A DNA stretch of 64,000 bases from Coturnix japonica (Eukaryota > Chordata > Aves > Galliformes > Phasianidae). The stretch covers positions 4,712,001 to 4,776,000 of the forward strand of contig NC_029536.1 in assembly GCF_001577835.2 (NCBI RefSeq), in the 5' to 3' direction. A program made the position numbers and the translations under genes. The notes below the pieces were generated by a model. That model saw nothing but the letters and a program-made list of their open reading frames with translations, was not told the DNA's origin and searched no databases. This document shows, in pieces, positions 36,451 to 49,800 of this stretch (position 1 is the stretch's first letter; each line of letters starts with the position of its first letter).

Positions 36451-38589
36451 CTTAAAAGAAATTGCAAACTCCAGTTAGTCAGCAAGTGAGAAACAAGAAT
36501 GAATAATCTAAGCCAGGGCAGCACAGAATCATCATCACCCACTTAAACCAAAATTCAGCTGGAAGCTCTGCTTGGGTTGGGGATACCTATAACCTGATCC
36601 CCTGGACGTGCCTCTTGGAAATGCTGTTGTGCATGTACTGCCTACTTGCTGTGATAATGCTTGCACTCAACAGCATGCATAGCTGTAGGGAATTAAGGGA
36701 ATATCCCTTTAATTTACTCAGTTGGAGGCAGATTTGGAGATAACTGTAGGAATTAAGGCACTATTCCTGCAATTCACCAATTGGAGGCAGATTCAGAAAC
36801 ACAGACTACCAAGGCCAATACCAATGGCCTTGGTATGTACCAATAATGTACCAATAACCATCTTCAAACCACACAACCATTCTGTGTGTGGGTTCTGAGA
36901 GCCATTGGGTTGGCAGCTGCAGATCCTGCCCTGTGATAGCGTGCAGGTTTGATGCTCTACAGATCCTGTTTGTAAAATAAGATTCCATTAGCAACGCTGC
37001 TAATGGTCAGTGATGACTCTTCATGTGTAATTAAAGAACTTCAATAGTAGATATAAAACATGCTTATGACACATATATGTATAAATATATTCAGCCATTC
37101 ATATAGCTTTCGGTTTCACTCAAGACATTCATTCAAAACAAAGAGATTTATCCATGTTTTTTAAACCTAACTCATATTTCTGCACCTTTTCTCCTTCAGT
37201 CTTCAAAGTGAAGCTGTCAAACAAAGCAGCTTGAACAGGAACCACATCTGACAATCTTCATGTATATGAAACCACAATGAAGTCACCAAAGAAAGGTCTC
37301 GAAGTACAGAGATATCACCTGCTGAGCCACCAAATGTGCTAAAGACAGGAAAAAAAACTTAAAAACCCACAAAGTTCGACTGAATATATGTATTATGGTC
37401 ACTTAGAGAAATAATTTAATGTAAGATTAAGGTCATTTCAACTGCATTTCTCACCCAAATCAGCAGGAGTTGTACCAGGATGTCAGGCTCTATTAGTTGT
37501 TATTAGAAAAGGTTATTGATGTATCATCACAGCATATACCCAAAGATCCCACCGAGCTCTTTGGTTTAAACAGCTGAAGGACCTTTAACCACAGAATTCA
37601 GTAACAGCAGAGAACAGCCACAGCTGCATCACATCAGCTCTTACAAGTACATCCAAGGGCTCTGCTCTGTAAATAGGGACGGTGTGAGGGATGCAGCCGA
37701 GCATGATGAGCTCTGTATGGTGGTTAAACAGGAGTTTAACAGAGCCTGAGAAACCCACTCAATTCAAACCCCCTGTTGAGGCTTTAGGAAGCTAGAAAAC
37801 AACAACGGCAAAGCCAAAGGGAATGGGGCGAGCTTGGCCAAAGCCTGCAAGCACAGCCCGAGGCTCCCGAAGCATTTAATTTAATTAATTAAAAACACAT
37901 GAATTCCATTTCCTCCTCCCCTCCCATTGATATGGCAGCACTCACGGCCATGGGAAATTGCCATCTGAGCATTCCTGAAGGCAAGAAACCAAGGACAAGC
38001 ACAGGACATGCAACCCTCACTGCCCTTCCTGCAGAACAAAGGCCATGGAGTGACAACAGGTGTTTCTAGGTATTATAATAAGTTCTGGAGTTGCAGAGAA
38101 GAGCAGAATTCAAGTAAATGCTGGAACTAAGAGCACTTGGAATTAAACCCAGTTCTCAAATGTTCCATGTGCAGGTAGATCATCCATTGCTGGACGCCAG
38201 CAACAAGGTCCCATAATGCTGAGATTCCCCTACTCCATTTCTGGGGCCCAAGAAAGCATAAATTTCTTGTGATTTATTTCTTCAGTCATAAAATCTGTAT
38301 AACACACGTTCCCTTATATGGTGAGGTTGAATGGATGAAGGACATCCAGTGTAACATGTGAAGACTTGCAAAAAGCCTCCGAAGAGGTGATTAATAAAAG
38401 AAAGTCATCCTAGAGTCAGCTTAGGAAAGGCCATTATAAGGGTTTCTTATAAGGATTTCCCAAAAGATTATGGGATAGGAAAGTCGGGAAGTTGAGTTGA
38501 GCAGAGCCCAACAGTCATCTTTGAGGATAGAGAACAGGTAGCAGTGGGGTTATCAGAGTGAGTGCTGGGGTCAGTCCTATGCAGAAGCT
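36451..38589. other. Intergenic or upstream TNFRSF1B intron, no clear exon
   Basis: This is where earlier TNFRSF1B exons would be expected. Apart from a weak cysteine-bearing stretch on the minus strand at 37989-38063, I found no cysteine-rich exon. A short direct repeat (ggaattaaggcac / gggaattaaggga, with ttggaggcagatt twice) occurs at about 36680-36795. Confidence 0.55.
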
Positions 38590-38835
38590 TAAAAAAATCC
38601 TAGAATGGCACAGGTTAGAAGGGACCTTAAAGACCCACCCACCAACTCAGGCTGCCCAGGCCTCCATCCATGGCCTTGGATAGAGATGGGGCATCTCTAG
38701 GCAGCAGTACCAGGGCCTCACTGCCCTCTGAGCAAAGAAATTCATCTTAATATCCAACCTCCCATCTCCTTTTTTTCCCCCCACTTTAGAATCATTCCCC
38801 CTTGTTGTTCCATCCTTCCCTGTCTTTAACGGTCT
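38590..38835 (-). mobile_element. CR1 LINE fragment
   Basis: This is a CR1 complement (cctagaatggcacaggttag, aagggaccttaaagacccac) running through an old T-rich stretch. It lies between TNFRSF8 and the TNFRSF1B remnant and faces a second CR1 copy at 38866. Confidence 0.85.
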
Positions 38836-38865
38836 TCTGAAGTCACCTCTGCAAGGACAACAACT

Positions 38866-38966
38866 CTGGGCAGCCTGGTCTGGTGGTTGGTGACCCTGCC
38901 CATAGGAGGGGGTTTGAAACCAGATGATCTTTGAGGTGCCTTTCAACCCAGGCCATTCTATGAGTA
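38866..38966 (+). mobile_element. CR1 LINE 3'-end fragment
   Basis: A forward CR1 tail (gggcagcctggtctggtggt, caacccaggccattctatga) starts 31 bases after the reverse copy ends, forming a second head-to-head pair. Confidence 0.85.
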
Positions 38967-40088
38967 ACAACAACACATATGTACATCTCCTCTTCTTAAA
39001 CATATGTTTCAGGTCTCCAGATCTCCAGCAGAACACAGTGAGGTTAGAGAAGATAAGGATGAGGCCAACTACAGTGATGAAGGCAATGAAACAACTTAGA
39101 TAAGAAATACAGAATGATAGGAATGCAGGCTTGGACGCTGGGGAGGATACAGGCAAGAATCATCAAGGCAACTCAGTACTGCATTGCATTACATGCTGTA
39201 ACACAAGAACTAGTGGCACTCACTGTAGTCAGTCAGAAGTCAGCTTCAAAGCAGTATCTAAGTACTCCTTTACACATTGAGTCTATAATCTGTCTATAAT
39301 CTGTCTACAATCTGCTGTCACGGGGTGGTCGTGGAGGAAGATTACACCAGGAAAATCATAAGAGATTAAAACACCAAGCAATGGCAGTGAGAATACTAAA
39401 GGCTGAGTCAAACTTCAAACATCCTCAGCCCAGTTCCAGCTGATGCTGCAGAAGCAGGAATGACAAGAGCAGATATGAACTGTACTTAAGTGCTCTCCCT
39501 GAATAGCACAGGGATAAAATATCAGGTACCTTGCACAGTGAGCCTGGCCTAAGGAGGTGGTTTTATGCTTCCCTATTCCTTTTGTTGGCTCTCAGACAAG
39601 ACTCAGAAGTTGCACTGCTGTTACCACAGTGCTCTGCCCAGGGTAAAACTACAAGGAAATTGTTTTTGTGGTTCCTTTTTCCTGACCCTTAAGGCACACT
39701 TTGTCACCCTGTTCATTTTCCTTGCTCTTGTGCAAAAACCCCATCAGCACTGCAGCATTTACAGTTATCAAACATGCAGCATTAAGAGACCTGAAACCGC
39801 GTAACCTGGAGCAGCTGACCACAAAACCAAGCAGAATTGTTTTTGAGGAACAGACATAGAAATCAGCGTCACTTTGATGAACACAAACAGTTCTAAAACA
39901 AGCAGATATTAACAATGTTCAAGGAAATTATTGCTGTGCCTATTTGTTTTTGGTAGAAAACCAGTTCTTCTTTTCCCCTTTGGCAGTCAGTGTTGCCCTC
40001 CATCCAGTCATTCATTCAACATCCAACCATTCAGCCAGTCTGACTCCAATCAGAAGAGGACGGTTCCTGTGCTTACAAATGATTTCAT

Positions 40089-40126
40089 AATCACAGAACG
40101 GCTTGGGCTGGAAGGGACCTCGAGAT
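40089..40126 (-). mobile_element. Short CR1 3' tip
   Basis: About 38 bases (aatcacagaacggcttgggc, tggaagggacctcg) match the CR1 3' tip, downstream of the TNFRSF8 stop and possibly within its 3' flank. Confidence 0.7.
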
Positions 40127-40267
40127 GTGAAGAAACGCAAATCAGGCTTAAAAACAAACAGAAGGATTGGCCTAAAGTACAACGGAGAACAAATGTGAAA
40201 CATGGCTGGGTCTCAAGGTAAACCCAGAATTCCAGCCAGAACTTTCAGAGCTAATAGCAGTAACCAT

Positions 40268-40273
40268 TTTAAT
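40268..40273 (-). terminator. Candidate TNFRSF8 polyadenylation signal (ATTAAA)
   Basis: ATTAAA on the minus strand lies about 300 nt past the stop codon. It is the nearest reasonable hexamer I found. This is a weak call because such hexamers are common in AT-rich DNA. Confidence 0.3.
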
Positions 40274-40574
40274 TCCATCCCTTCATGCAGGCAAAGCAAG
40301 CTGTGAAACTGGAGTTCACATCCAGAAGTCCTCTGAATTCTGTAACTTTGATTCCAGTTTGTTTCCAGCATGACACTGGGAGAGCAAGGAGGAAATGTAA
40401 ACCAGTGGTTTGGATGGTCATCTCATTACTTGGATGACATCAGTTGAATGTTTTTGGTGCTTAACGTGAGCTGTCATGTTGTGGAAGGCACTCTGGGTTT
40501 ACCTCCCTCAGTGTAGATTCAGGCTTAGTGTCACTGGATGTATTTGTAGCTTCACACACCTTCCCAGCAGACAA

Positions 40575-40816
40575 TCACTTTTCAGTGGCCGTGGTGGGAT
40601 GATGGAACTCCTTCCCCTCCTCTTCCACAGGAACCATGACATCATCCCCTGGAAAAACCTCTGTCTCCTGCTCTGGGTAGTGCATCAGCAGTTCCTCTTC
40701 CATCTTTTCCTGGATATCAACATCACTCTCATATCCCCTAGCTGTACAGTTCTTGATATCAGGCGATTTTGAAGACCCCACAATAACAGTATCAGCGTTC
40801 ATGATGAATATTTTTC
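40575..40816 (-). CDS. TNFRSF8: TNFRSF8 last coding exon with two TRAF-binding motifs
   Basis: The exon encodes the CD30 tail. [13 protein letters not shown] matches human [22 protein letters not shown] holds the PEQET motif that binds TRAF2 and related TRAFs. VPVEEEGKE holds the second motif, VEEEGKE. The stop TGA is at 40577-40575. The tail is much more conserved than the ectodomain, which suggests that signalling function is kept. Confidence 0.95.
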
Positions 40817-43800
40817 CTGAGAAAGGAAAAAAAGAAAAAGAAGCAATGCTGGGCATAGGCAACAATTCTGCTGCTCTTAGAGATGGCTCCTCGTTGTGCG
40901 AAGCTTTGACTTGGCATTCAGTTTTAATTTTCTCCTTTTTTTATGTGCAGATCAAACCTCTCGCAGGGAAGGCTGAAAAGCTGCTTCCCAATATCTAACC
41001 AAAGGGCGTTGCTCTTTTGGCAGCTTGGAATGAGAGCTACCAAGACCTTCCACCTTCCTTCTTATCATCAAGCACAGCCAAAGCCCACTGCAAGCTTATC
41101 TATAACCTAAGTACCTTCCCACAGGCCCAACGAATGGGGATCATGGTTAACCTCTTCTGTAAAAGAGAGGCCTCCTTCCTCCCCTCCTCTTCACTGTCTT
41201 GAAGTACCTCATTAAGAAAACTAACACAGCTGTTTAAATCTAAGTCAGCTAAAGAGCTGCTCTGGGCAACCTGATGTGCTGGGTGGCATCCAGCCCACAG
41301 CAGGGGTTGGGTTGGCATTAAGGTCACTTCCAACCTATGCCATTCTAACCTGGGGACTACGTTCCAGTATTTTACAGGCAAGCAAACAAGTTTTGGCTTT
41401 GCATGCCCACATTCCTTTATGATTTGAGCCCATTCTGACAGGCAGGGCATCTTTGTAAGCAACACAGAGAGGACTGGAACAGGAGCAGGGAATGGCAGTG
41501 AGTTCTGTCATTCCTTTTGACTGTGCCTCCACAGCAGCTTTCTCTCCCCCCAGACATGCAGTCAGCATTTTGCAAAAGCCTGTTCTTTGAGCTTGTTAGG
41601 ATAACAAAAATCCCTGTTGGTTTGCAGCAGCCAAAACAGAAGATGCATTTTCTGCTTCTGCTTTTCCTTGTTCTTTGTCTTTTGCCTCCCAGAAAAGCAG
41701 GACTGGTTACATTATACAGAGTCAAGAGGCCATGGCCATCTTGGTTAGAAGTTATAGATGCTTTTCCTGCTTGCCAGTAATGTCAGGATGATATTCTATA
41801 CCCAGAAAAAATGACAAGATAAAAGAAATGAAAATAACTTCAGACTCACCAATTTGATTGCTTGTGTGGTCTCTCACTCGAGAATCAATGGGGCAGTCTG
41901 GGGCTTTTCCATTGCTCTGTGTCACTTCAGTCAGACCCAGAACAGGACTACCTGCTTTTTCAGCACTGGAGATCAAGTTGTTGTTGGTTTCCAAAGGGAG
42001 GGTTCTGTCTGTCAACTCCTCTTCTTCTGGACATTTGTCAGTGGTCAGTGTGATCTTCTGCCAATCCAAAGAGGAGAGCAGAAGGTCAATGCAAAAACAC
42101 TGCAAAGATTACAACAGGTTGACAGAGCAGAAATAACAGCTCCACTGTCACAGGGAATGAAAAAAGCAAAGTGCCCAGGAGATACAGGAACTTAAAGTTC
42201 CCTTGAATCATGTTCCTGTATTCCTTAGGGCCACATTTGAACATAACCCAAGACACGAAAGTGGCAGTTCCTAATTAGTCTCATTTTTGCCCCTTGATGA
42301 TCATGGATTACAATTCCAAATACAAAGGCTTTTTAACAGGACACTGAAAAAGCTCATTAATCATTTACACTGGAATAGAAAGTGACCTGTTTCGGAACGT
42401 GGTTGACACTTACTGCATATTTGTCCACTAGATCAGAACCTGCAACAGAAAGATGAAGAACTGTCAGAAAAGAACTTACAGTAATCACGAGAATATTAAT
42501 TGCTTTGAAATATCACCCACCCGTGTCCTAAACTACTTTACAGCCCCACTCACCTGCGTTATACTCTTTGCCACTGAGGGCACACTGCCTTAAGGGCCGA
42601 GGTGGAACTGAGCTGGAGGGGGGCACCCAGCCCATGGTAGGGGTTGGAGCTGGGTGGGCTTGAAGGTCCTGCCTACCCCAACCACTCTATGATTCCATGA
42701 TTCTGTATGAAGCTAGATGCCTCCTATCTAATACCATTCTGACACACAGCCACCGCTAACTTCAATATGTCAGCTCTATAATGCTGCACTGTAACATTAT
42801 TTTACTGAGTAAACCAAGCAAGGAAGGAAAAAATCAATTTTGAGCAAACTGAGCTCACATGAGAAGTGTTAAGTCATGTTCCTGAATTAATAAGCAGAAA
42901 TGCTCTGATGTGGAGCAGTCAGAAATATCTCCCACAACAGAACAGAGCAGTCGATGGAGATGCTAAGAGCTTGGTTAGCTGAGCAGAACACATGCACTGC
43001 AGGGGATCTGGAGAGGTTGCTATGGCAAACATTCACTTTTTCTTTTATTGGAATACATCTCCCAGATCTGAGTGCTCAGAAATGAGCTGGGTATTTTTCC
43101 AGCAGCCTCCCTGTTCCATGCATCACCAAACGGCACCCATGCAGAGGGGAAAAGGAGGCACCTAGAGGCATGTCACATCCGCAGCGTTACCAGCCTGCAG
43201 AGGATAGACTGCAAGTTCCAAAACCTGAAGCTCAAAGCTCACCACCTCCCATTTCCCCAGCCAGTTGGAAGCATGTTCCTCCATGCATTCACAGCTATTT
43301 TAATTGAATGTGGCCCTGGGCAGCCTGATCTACTGTCTCATTTAGCAGCTGACAACCAGCCCACAGCAGGGCTTGGAACTGGATGATCTGGGAGGTCCCT
43401 TCCAACCCAACCATGACTCTATGAGAAGATTCTCCAGCACGATGCAGAACAGTTTGTCTAGAGCCCTTAACCAACCCATCTTCACCAGGCACTAGGAAAT
43501 ATCATCTCCCCTCCTATTTTAAAGATGCTGTAATTCCCAGGTGGGGAGATTAAACTGCATGCTATGTAAAACATGCTATGTTTTAAAACTCACGTTTTTG
43601 TTTGAGGATGAGGATCCGCTTCTTGCAGACCTTCCATTGCCAAAATGACAGCAAACCCACAGGCAGCACCATCACAGAGAGAACCGCTCCCCAGAAAACA
43701 AGACCTGCAGCACAGGAGGGAGAATGGAGAGAGGAAGAAAAGGCAGAAGGGGAACTATCAGTAGATCTGTGTGTTATGTGGGAAGCTCATGTACTGCTTT

Positions 43801-46800
43801 TACTAAAGATATATCTAAGCAAAACTTGCCAGATAGAATAAATCCTTTCTGACCTCTTGTTGCTGTCTCCCCCTTGGCTGAGGTGGGAGAAGTGCCAGCC
43901 AGAGCTTTCTCCTCGGGGGTTGAGCTGGGAGTTTCAGTTGTGGCACTTGAAAGGATGCTAGCAAGGGTCACCAGGGTTGCTTCAGGCTTCAGGATGTCAG
44001 AGTCATTTGTCTCACTGCTGTTTCTGGTGGAGGAAGTGTCTGAGTTGAGGTAGGAGGGCGATCGGTCCACGCAAACCTGATCATGGGTGGCATTTCCTTT
44101 GCCTTGTGCCACTTTGTTCAACTTGGCACAGCTAGGGAACAAAAGAGAGAACAGCCCATCAGCGCTAGGAGCAAATGACACGACACACGGTAAGATCTTC
44201 CATGTGGCATCTGCCCTTTTTGGTCATGTTTATACCACGTGCATTTACTGGTTTTAGTCAGAAAGTCATTAACCTTTTGCTCACCCCTGTGGCACTGATT
44301 CTTGACCCGGATGCAAACTCATACGCACACGGAATCCCACTGCACTCAGTGAAATGAAACTGAGGCAAGAGAGATTCCTTCCTCCTTCCAGCACAGAGCT
44401 GTGCAACAGCTACAAACAGCACAAAGGCTCAGAGCTGCCCCACTGTCTTTCAGATAAATGCATCACTCCTGGCACACTGGAGTCCCTTTGGGTCCTTTAT
44501 TAGCTTTAACCAATTGGTTTGTCACTTTGAAACACTATGGACTTACTCCGTGTGGGGCTTGCAGATGTCAGTGCTGGAGCTTTGGTCAGAGAAGGTGCCA
44601 GGAGGGCATTCTTCACATAAAACATCAGCCTCTGAGGTGCCTGAATAAAAGCAATGACAGCGGATTAAAATGAATCAACCCCAAACCTATGGCCAGGATC
44701 AGAAAAGATAAAACAAGGAGCAATTCCTACCTCTGATTTTGACTCCAAAGCCAGGCTTGCAAGCAGTGTGCAGCTGGCACCGCATGCAGGTGTTCTTAGC
44801 AGCAGTCTGGCAAAACATCCCTGGTCGGCACTCGCACACCCGGCTGGAATTGAAGGCACAGGGAACCTTCTCCACGAGGTCAAATTCTGCAAGGAAGAAA
44901 CAGGTGGAGGAAAAAATGATCGCTCTGTGAGGAAAAGGCAAAGCAGGGGTCAAAGCTGAACAACAGCCATGCAAAGGATTGGGAAGCAGAACGGGCTGCT
45001 GGCACTCTTTGAAACAGCACTTTAAGTCATGAACAACCAGAGGAATCTGTAGGTGATAACAGCAAACAAACTACCTTTGGTGCATAACACACAAGCGTCA
45101 CAGTGTGGCTTTGGGGATTCATTCAGGTACTGCTCAGGTCCACACCTCATGCAATCTTCATCTGGATCCATGGGACATGATTTCTTTTTAGCGTAGCCTG
45201 TAGAAAGAAAGCCAAAACGTGGCAATAACTGTTCAAAATTAGAGGAGAAAGCCATCTTGAAGTGCAGTCAGCCTTAAAGAGCTCATGTCAGCCAGCTGCA
45301 AACTGCATCTGCTTTGCACAAGACCCAACTATCACATCCATCACTGTGGGAGCTTTTGAAGGAGAAAAGAGCTTCTTCCCCTGGGAGCGGCTCAGAGTGT
45401 CCCTGCCTCTCTTATTCTACAGGAGCAGTTTCTCCACCCCTTGGTCTTGCTTACTCATCCATTTTCTGAATGATTCTGATGGAGTGCACCGAAGCAGTAC
45501 AGGAAGTCTCTGATGTAACTGCACGCAGATGCTAATAGCCAAGCACTGACCTGCTCTTTATAGCACAAATAAATGTCAAAAATTTCCCTTCTGAAAAAAA
45601 AAAAAAAAATGAAAGAAAGAAAAGAGAAAAATAAGCGAGAAAGAAAGAAAAGGGAGAGAGAGGAGGCTGCACTTGTAAAAGAAACAATTGGTGATGGTGA
45701 AGTACCATAAAATACCCCATCCATTGAGGGGGAGTTTCAGACATTTCCAGAGCTCTTCTAGATGCGTTTGATCCTTCTGACCTCACACAGCCCTGAGTCG
45801 CAGCTTCAGGCAAAGCTCTCTCTGTCCCCTGCCACGTGGATGTTCCACTTCTCACGAGATGTTTTCTGAGCTGTTTTGACCACGAGCACAACAGCAGGTT
45901 TTCTGCACCGTCATTTAACACTTTGTGCCTTTGATCAGAAGCTAAAATCACTGCACTACTTCATATGCTGGGACAAGCAGAAATTGATTGTTGGAGCTGC
46001 CTACCTCTGGTTACTTCTGAGTGTCAAACCAGCCAATAAAAAGCACAGACCAAATTCTAATGAGATATCTTGTATGCAATTTAAAGGCAGTTTGAATGCA
46101 GACCCAACAGGGCAGGGAAGGAGAGAACAAATTCACATCTGGATCTACACCACACTGTGATTAGTGAAACTGTGCTTTTCTGCAGGGCCATAAAGCAGTT
46201 CTGTGATAAACGTGGTGGGTGCTCAGCCTGTGAGGAAGGCTCCGTGTTAACCTGGACAAAGCACAAAGTTACTGACCTGAAGGACACCGGTAACAGCACC
46301 TTTGTAATGTTTCATCATAGAACCCATCCTTGAGTACATCACAGGAATGAGGTGAGGTGAATGGAGGCTAAAAATTGAAGCAGACAAAGATGCAATTAGA
46401 GAACAATTAGGGTTGCATTAGAGCAGATCCCAGCATCTGTCTCTAACAATGATGGTTACAAATGATGAAGTATAGAGGGGTTTGAAAGTCCAAACATTTT
46501 CAAAAGCAACTAGACAACCATTGCCCAGAAACTTAAGCAAAGACTGTAATATTCAGCATATTTAGCAATCCCTCAGTATGGATCCTCACTTAGCAAGCTC
46601 TTTTCTCTGAAAGGAAAGGAAGGAATATTGTAGCCCCATCCTTCACTTGAATTTAGCAACCTAAAGGAGCGCTTACTGCAAACCAACACGCCGTTTTACT
46701 CTCAACCTGGAGACAAATCCTACAGTGAGAACAAGTGTGTTCTGCCTTGAAATGAAAGCTGCAAGTACCACAAAGTGAATGAAGCCCTTGCTCAAATAAC

Positions 46801-49800
46801 CGAACCCATCTCTTTTTCTGAGTGAAGGTTTTCATTAACAAGCCTTGATTTGGTTACTTAACCAATATTAAATCAAAAACCACAACAATACTAATATTAA
46901 CTTAGAAAAATCTCTCTCTGTTTGGACTCAGGGTCATCCAGGAGTCATTATGGAGATGTAAAGTGGATGGAGTGATTCACAAAGTGGATTCCTTATATAA
47001 AGACAATCCAGGCAACAGCAGCATCCAGGCTGTACCTAAGTAAGTCATCTTGAATTGGTTCCTCTTTAAGACCCATAACATGTCACCACAAAAACCTGAT
47101 CTTCTCTTTCTGGTTGTTCTAGGAAACCAACACTGGCTTCCAAAGATGTTGAATCACAATGGGAACAGAGATCTTGAATGAAATACACAGCACGTAAACA
47201 CAGAGCTTATTGAATTGCGTGTTTGGGTTTTAAACTGAGGAATAGGATCTGTCTACAGCGATGAAAGGAAGAGCTACTTAGATCAGAATATGTTTTTATA
47301 TCTTAATCATTGAAATAATAAGCTAAGGATCAACTCTTAGTTACAGCAATGTAAATCCCGCTTATGAATTCCCCCTGATGCCAGTGCTGTGATAACTTAC
47401 CGAGGCAACTACACATAAATAGTGCACAAATCAGGTAGTGATCCATAGGAAAGCACTCAACTCTTTTCTCCTTCCACAAGAGGGCAGCTGCACCCCGCAG
47501 CCAACAGCACCCTACAGCCAACCAAGGTGGTGAGGCACTGCACAGGCTGCCCATAGAGGTGATGCAGACACCCAAGGGCAGGGAATGGGGCTCTGAGAAC
47601 TGATGGGGCTGTGGCTGTCCCTGCTCAGTGCAGGGCTTGGACCTGGTGGCCTTTAAGCATCCCTTCCAATTCCAACCATCCCAATTCCATTCCATGTCTT
47701 TAAGAGTTGCCACCTGATGCGTCTCACGAGGACAAAACTGGATCTCCATCCCAACACACAGAAAGCTTTTCCTAAGCTCAACATCAAATCTGCATGTATA
47801 ACATGGAATAAAAAGCCTTGCTGTAAGACCAACCCTTGCCCCAGACTCCTGTGAATTTGTTGGGGAAGGAAATAAATCATTGCCCAAAGGCTAAGAACAC
47901 ACTTGGAAGAAACAACAGAGGTGAATGGTCCAGGACTCAGAATGCCTCGAAGTCTTCCATAAGCGCCTGGTCAGGAGGATATCACATTATAATCAGAAAA
48001 GGCAGAAGAAAAGCTAATTGCCCCATTACACTGTGGTTATAAAGGAATCTGGTGACGGCACAGACCAGTTCTGTTTAAATGAGGGAAATTCTGAGCAAAA
48101 TTCCCAGCCGTGATAGCAATGTTCACCTCCTCCCCAGCATTGATGCACACTGAGCTGCGCTACCAAAAGCTGATGGAGCCCGATATATTGTGTGTCCAGA
48201 ACTGTGTCTAGGCTGATGATAGACAAGAGAGGAAGATCTTGAATTAAATGCTCCCCCTACATTGCCTGAATCAGAATGGGCATCATCCAAAAGAAGGGAT
48301 CAGCAGGGCAAAAGTGGTGCTTTATCATAGGAGGAAGAAGACAGCAGGAAGGAAGAGTATTTGTGTTCTTCCTGCTTTCGTTGCCAAAAATCTCAGCCTT
48401 AAGGCATTCATAATGTATTTAGAATCACAGAATCATTTCTGGTGCTATTTCTCCTTGCTCCAGTGCACTTACAGGAATGGTGAGTTAGCCAGGAAGAGAA
48501 GATTCATTTTTTTTCCCTCTTACTGCTTATATTGTGGGAAGGACATATATGTGACAACTGTCAGTTCTGCCCTATTCCCTCCTCCTTCTGGAATACCTAG
48601 AAGCATTGAAGGGTGCGATTTAATTCATACTTATCTGCAGCAACCACGCGGCTTTTCTTCATTACAGATCTACAATAAATTTTGTGGAACAAAGTGATGT
48701 TTGAGTTACATCCTGCTGATTACATTCAGTTTTTTTAACAATCTTTTCATCTACTGACTTCTTCCTTTTTCTTATCCACTCTTTTGTATGAATCTCAAGA
48801 CAGACAGAAACAGGACTCTGCAGATTAGGCCAGGAAAAATCACAACTGAAGCACAATTTCACTTTTTAAGGCAGCGTTAGTACCATTGTCCCATTGAAGT
48901 GGATGGAGACAGGAGACTGAATTTCACTAATCCATGCACGCAGGCAAAGAAAGGCTTCTGATTTAGCAGGAAGATGATCTTAGAGGTTTTTTCCAGCCTT
49001 AATGATTCTATGATTCTCCATCTTCTGAAAGAAAATGCCACGATTCATACGTACCATGCTTGGATTTCTCTATAATGGGATGGCCTGGGATCCCTTGGCC
49101 TTGTCACTTCATTGACCAACGAAGCCAATGTTGTTGTTGGATTTTTCCTTCTTTAACGTGCTGCCAATCAAAGCCCAGTTTAAAACCAAACCAAACATAC
49201 TTGACACAAAGTTGGGTTTTTCAGCGTTTCTTTTTGACAATTTCTACAATCACATTTATTTGCCATCCCAATTTAAATAACAGTCACCGCAAAGACGGTG
49301 CTGAATGGAGCAGGCTGGTCTGCAACTCAGTCAGGACAAGGTTTGACTCATTTATTTATGGTCTCTGGAGCTCACAAAGCCGTGGTGAGGCAGAGCAAGA
49401 AGTCAGCTTACTACAAATAAGCGGTAAGTCAGAAAGAAAGTGTATTATGGTTAAAAAAAAGAGAGAGAGAAAAGAAAATCTACCAGCATTGGCTGCTCTA
49501 GAACTGACTAATACTGTAGCAAAACAGTCGGCTCCTTTTCAAGCTTCTATCCAGATTCTGTCAGCATGAAATAAAGAAGTTGACAAGGGAGGATTTCAAG
49601 CAGTCAAGCTTCACGCTCGTTATTAATGAGCGAGAGCTAACTGAAAATTAAAGCAAACTCCAAACTCAGCCAGGCTGACACACTTATTCCAGGTAACTGA
49701 TGATCTCGTACTCAGTCTGAATGCTGACCATGAGTAATAGAAAACAGAATTCATTATTAACCTTTTCATTTCATGAACTGACCACACCACAGAGTGATGA

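Noticed and set aside
38980-39156. A hydrophobic minus-strand stretch (FIAFITVVGLILIFSNLTVF followed by KKRR) that could be the missing TNFRSF1B membrane exon
   Set aside because: It lies upstream of the extracellular exons instead of between them and the tail, it runs straight into CR1 sequence, and its splice sites are unconvincing. It is probably a chance AT-rich hydrophobic frame.
47330-47887. A 185-codon minus-strand open frame in TNFRSF8 intron 1
   Set aside because: It reads through a forward CR1 fragment; similar frames recur wherever CR1 copies occur.
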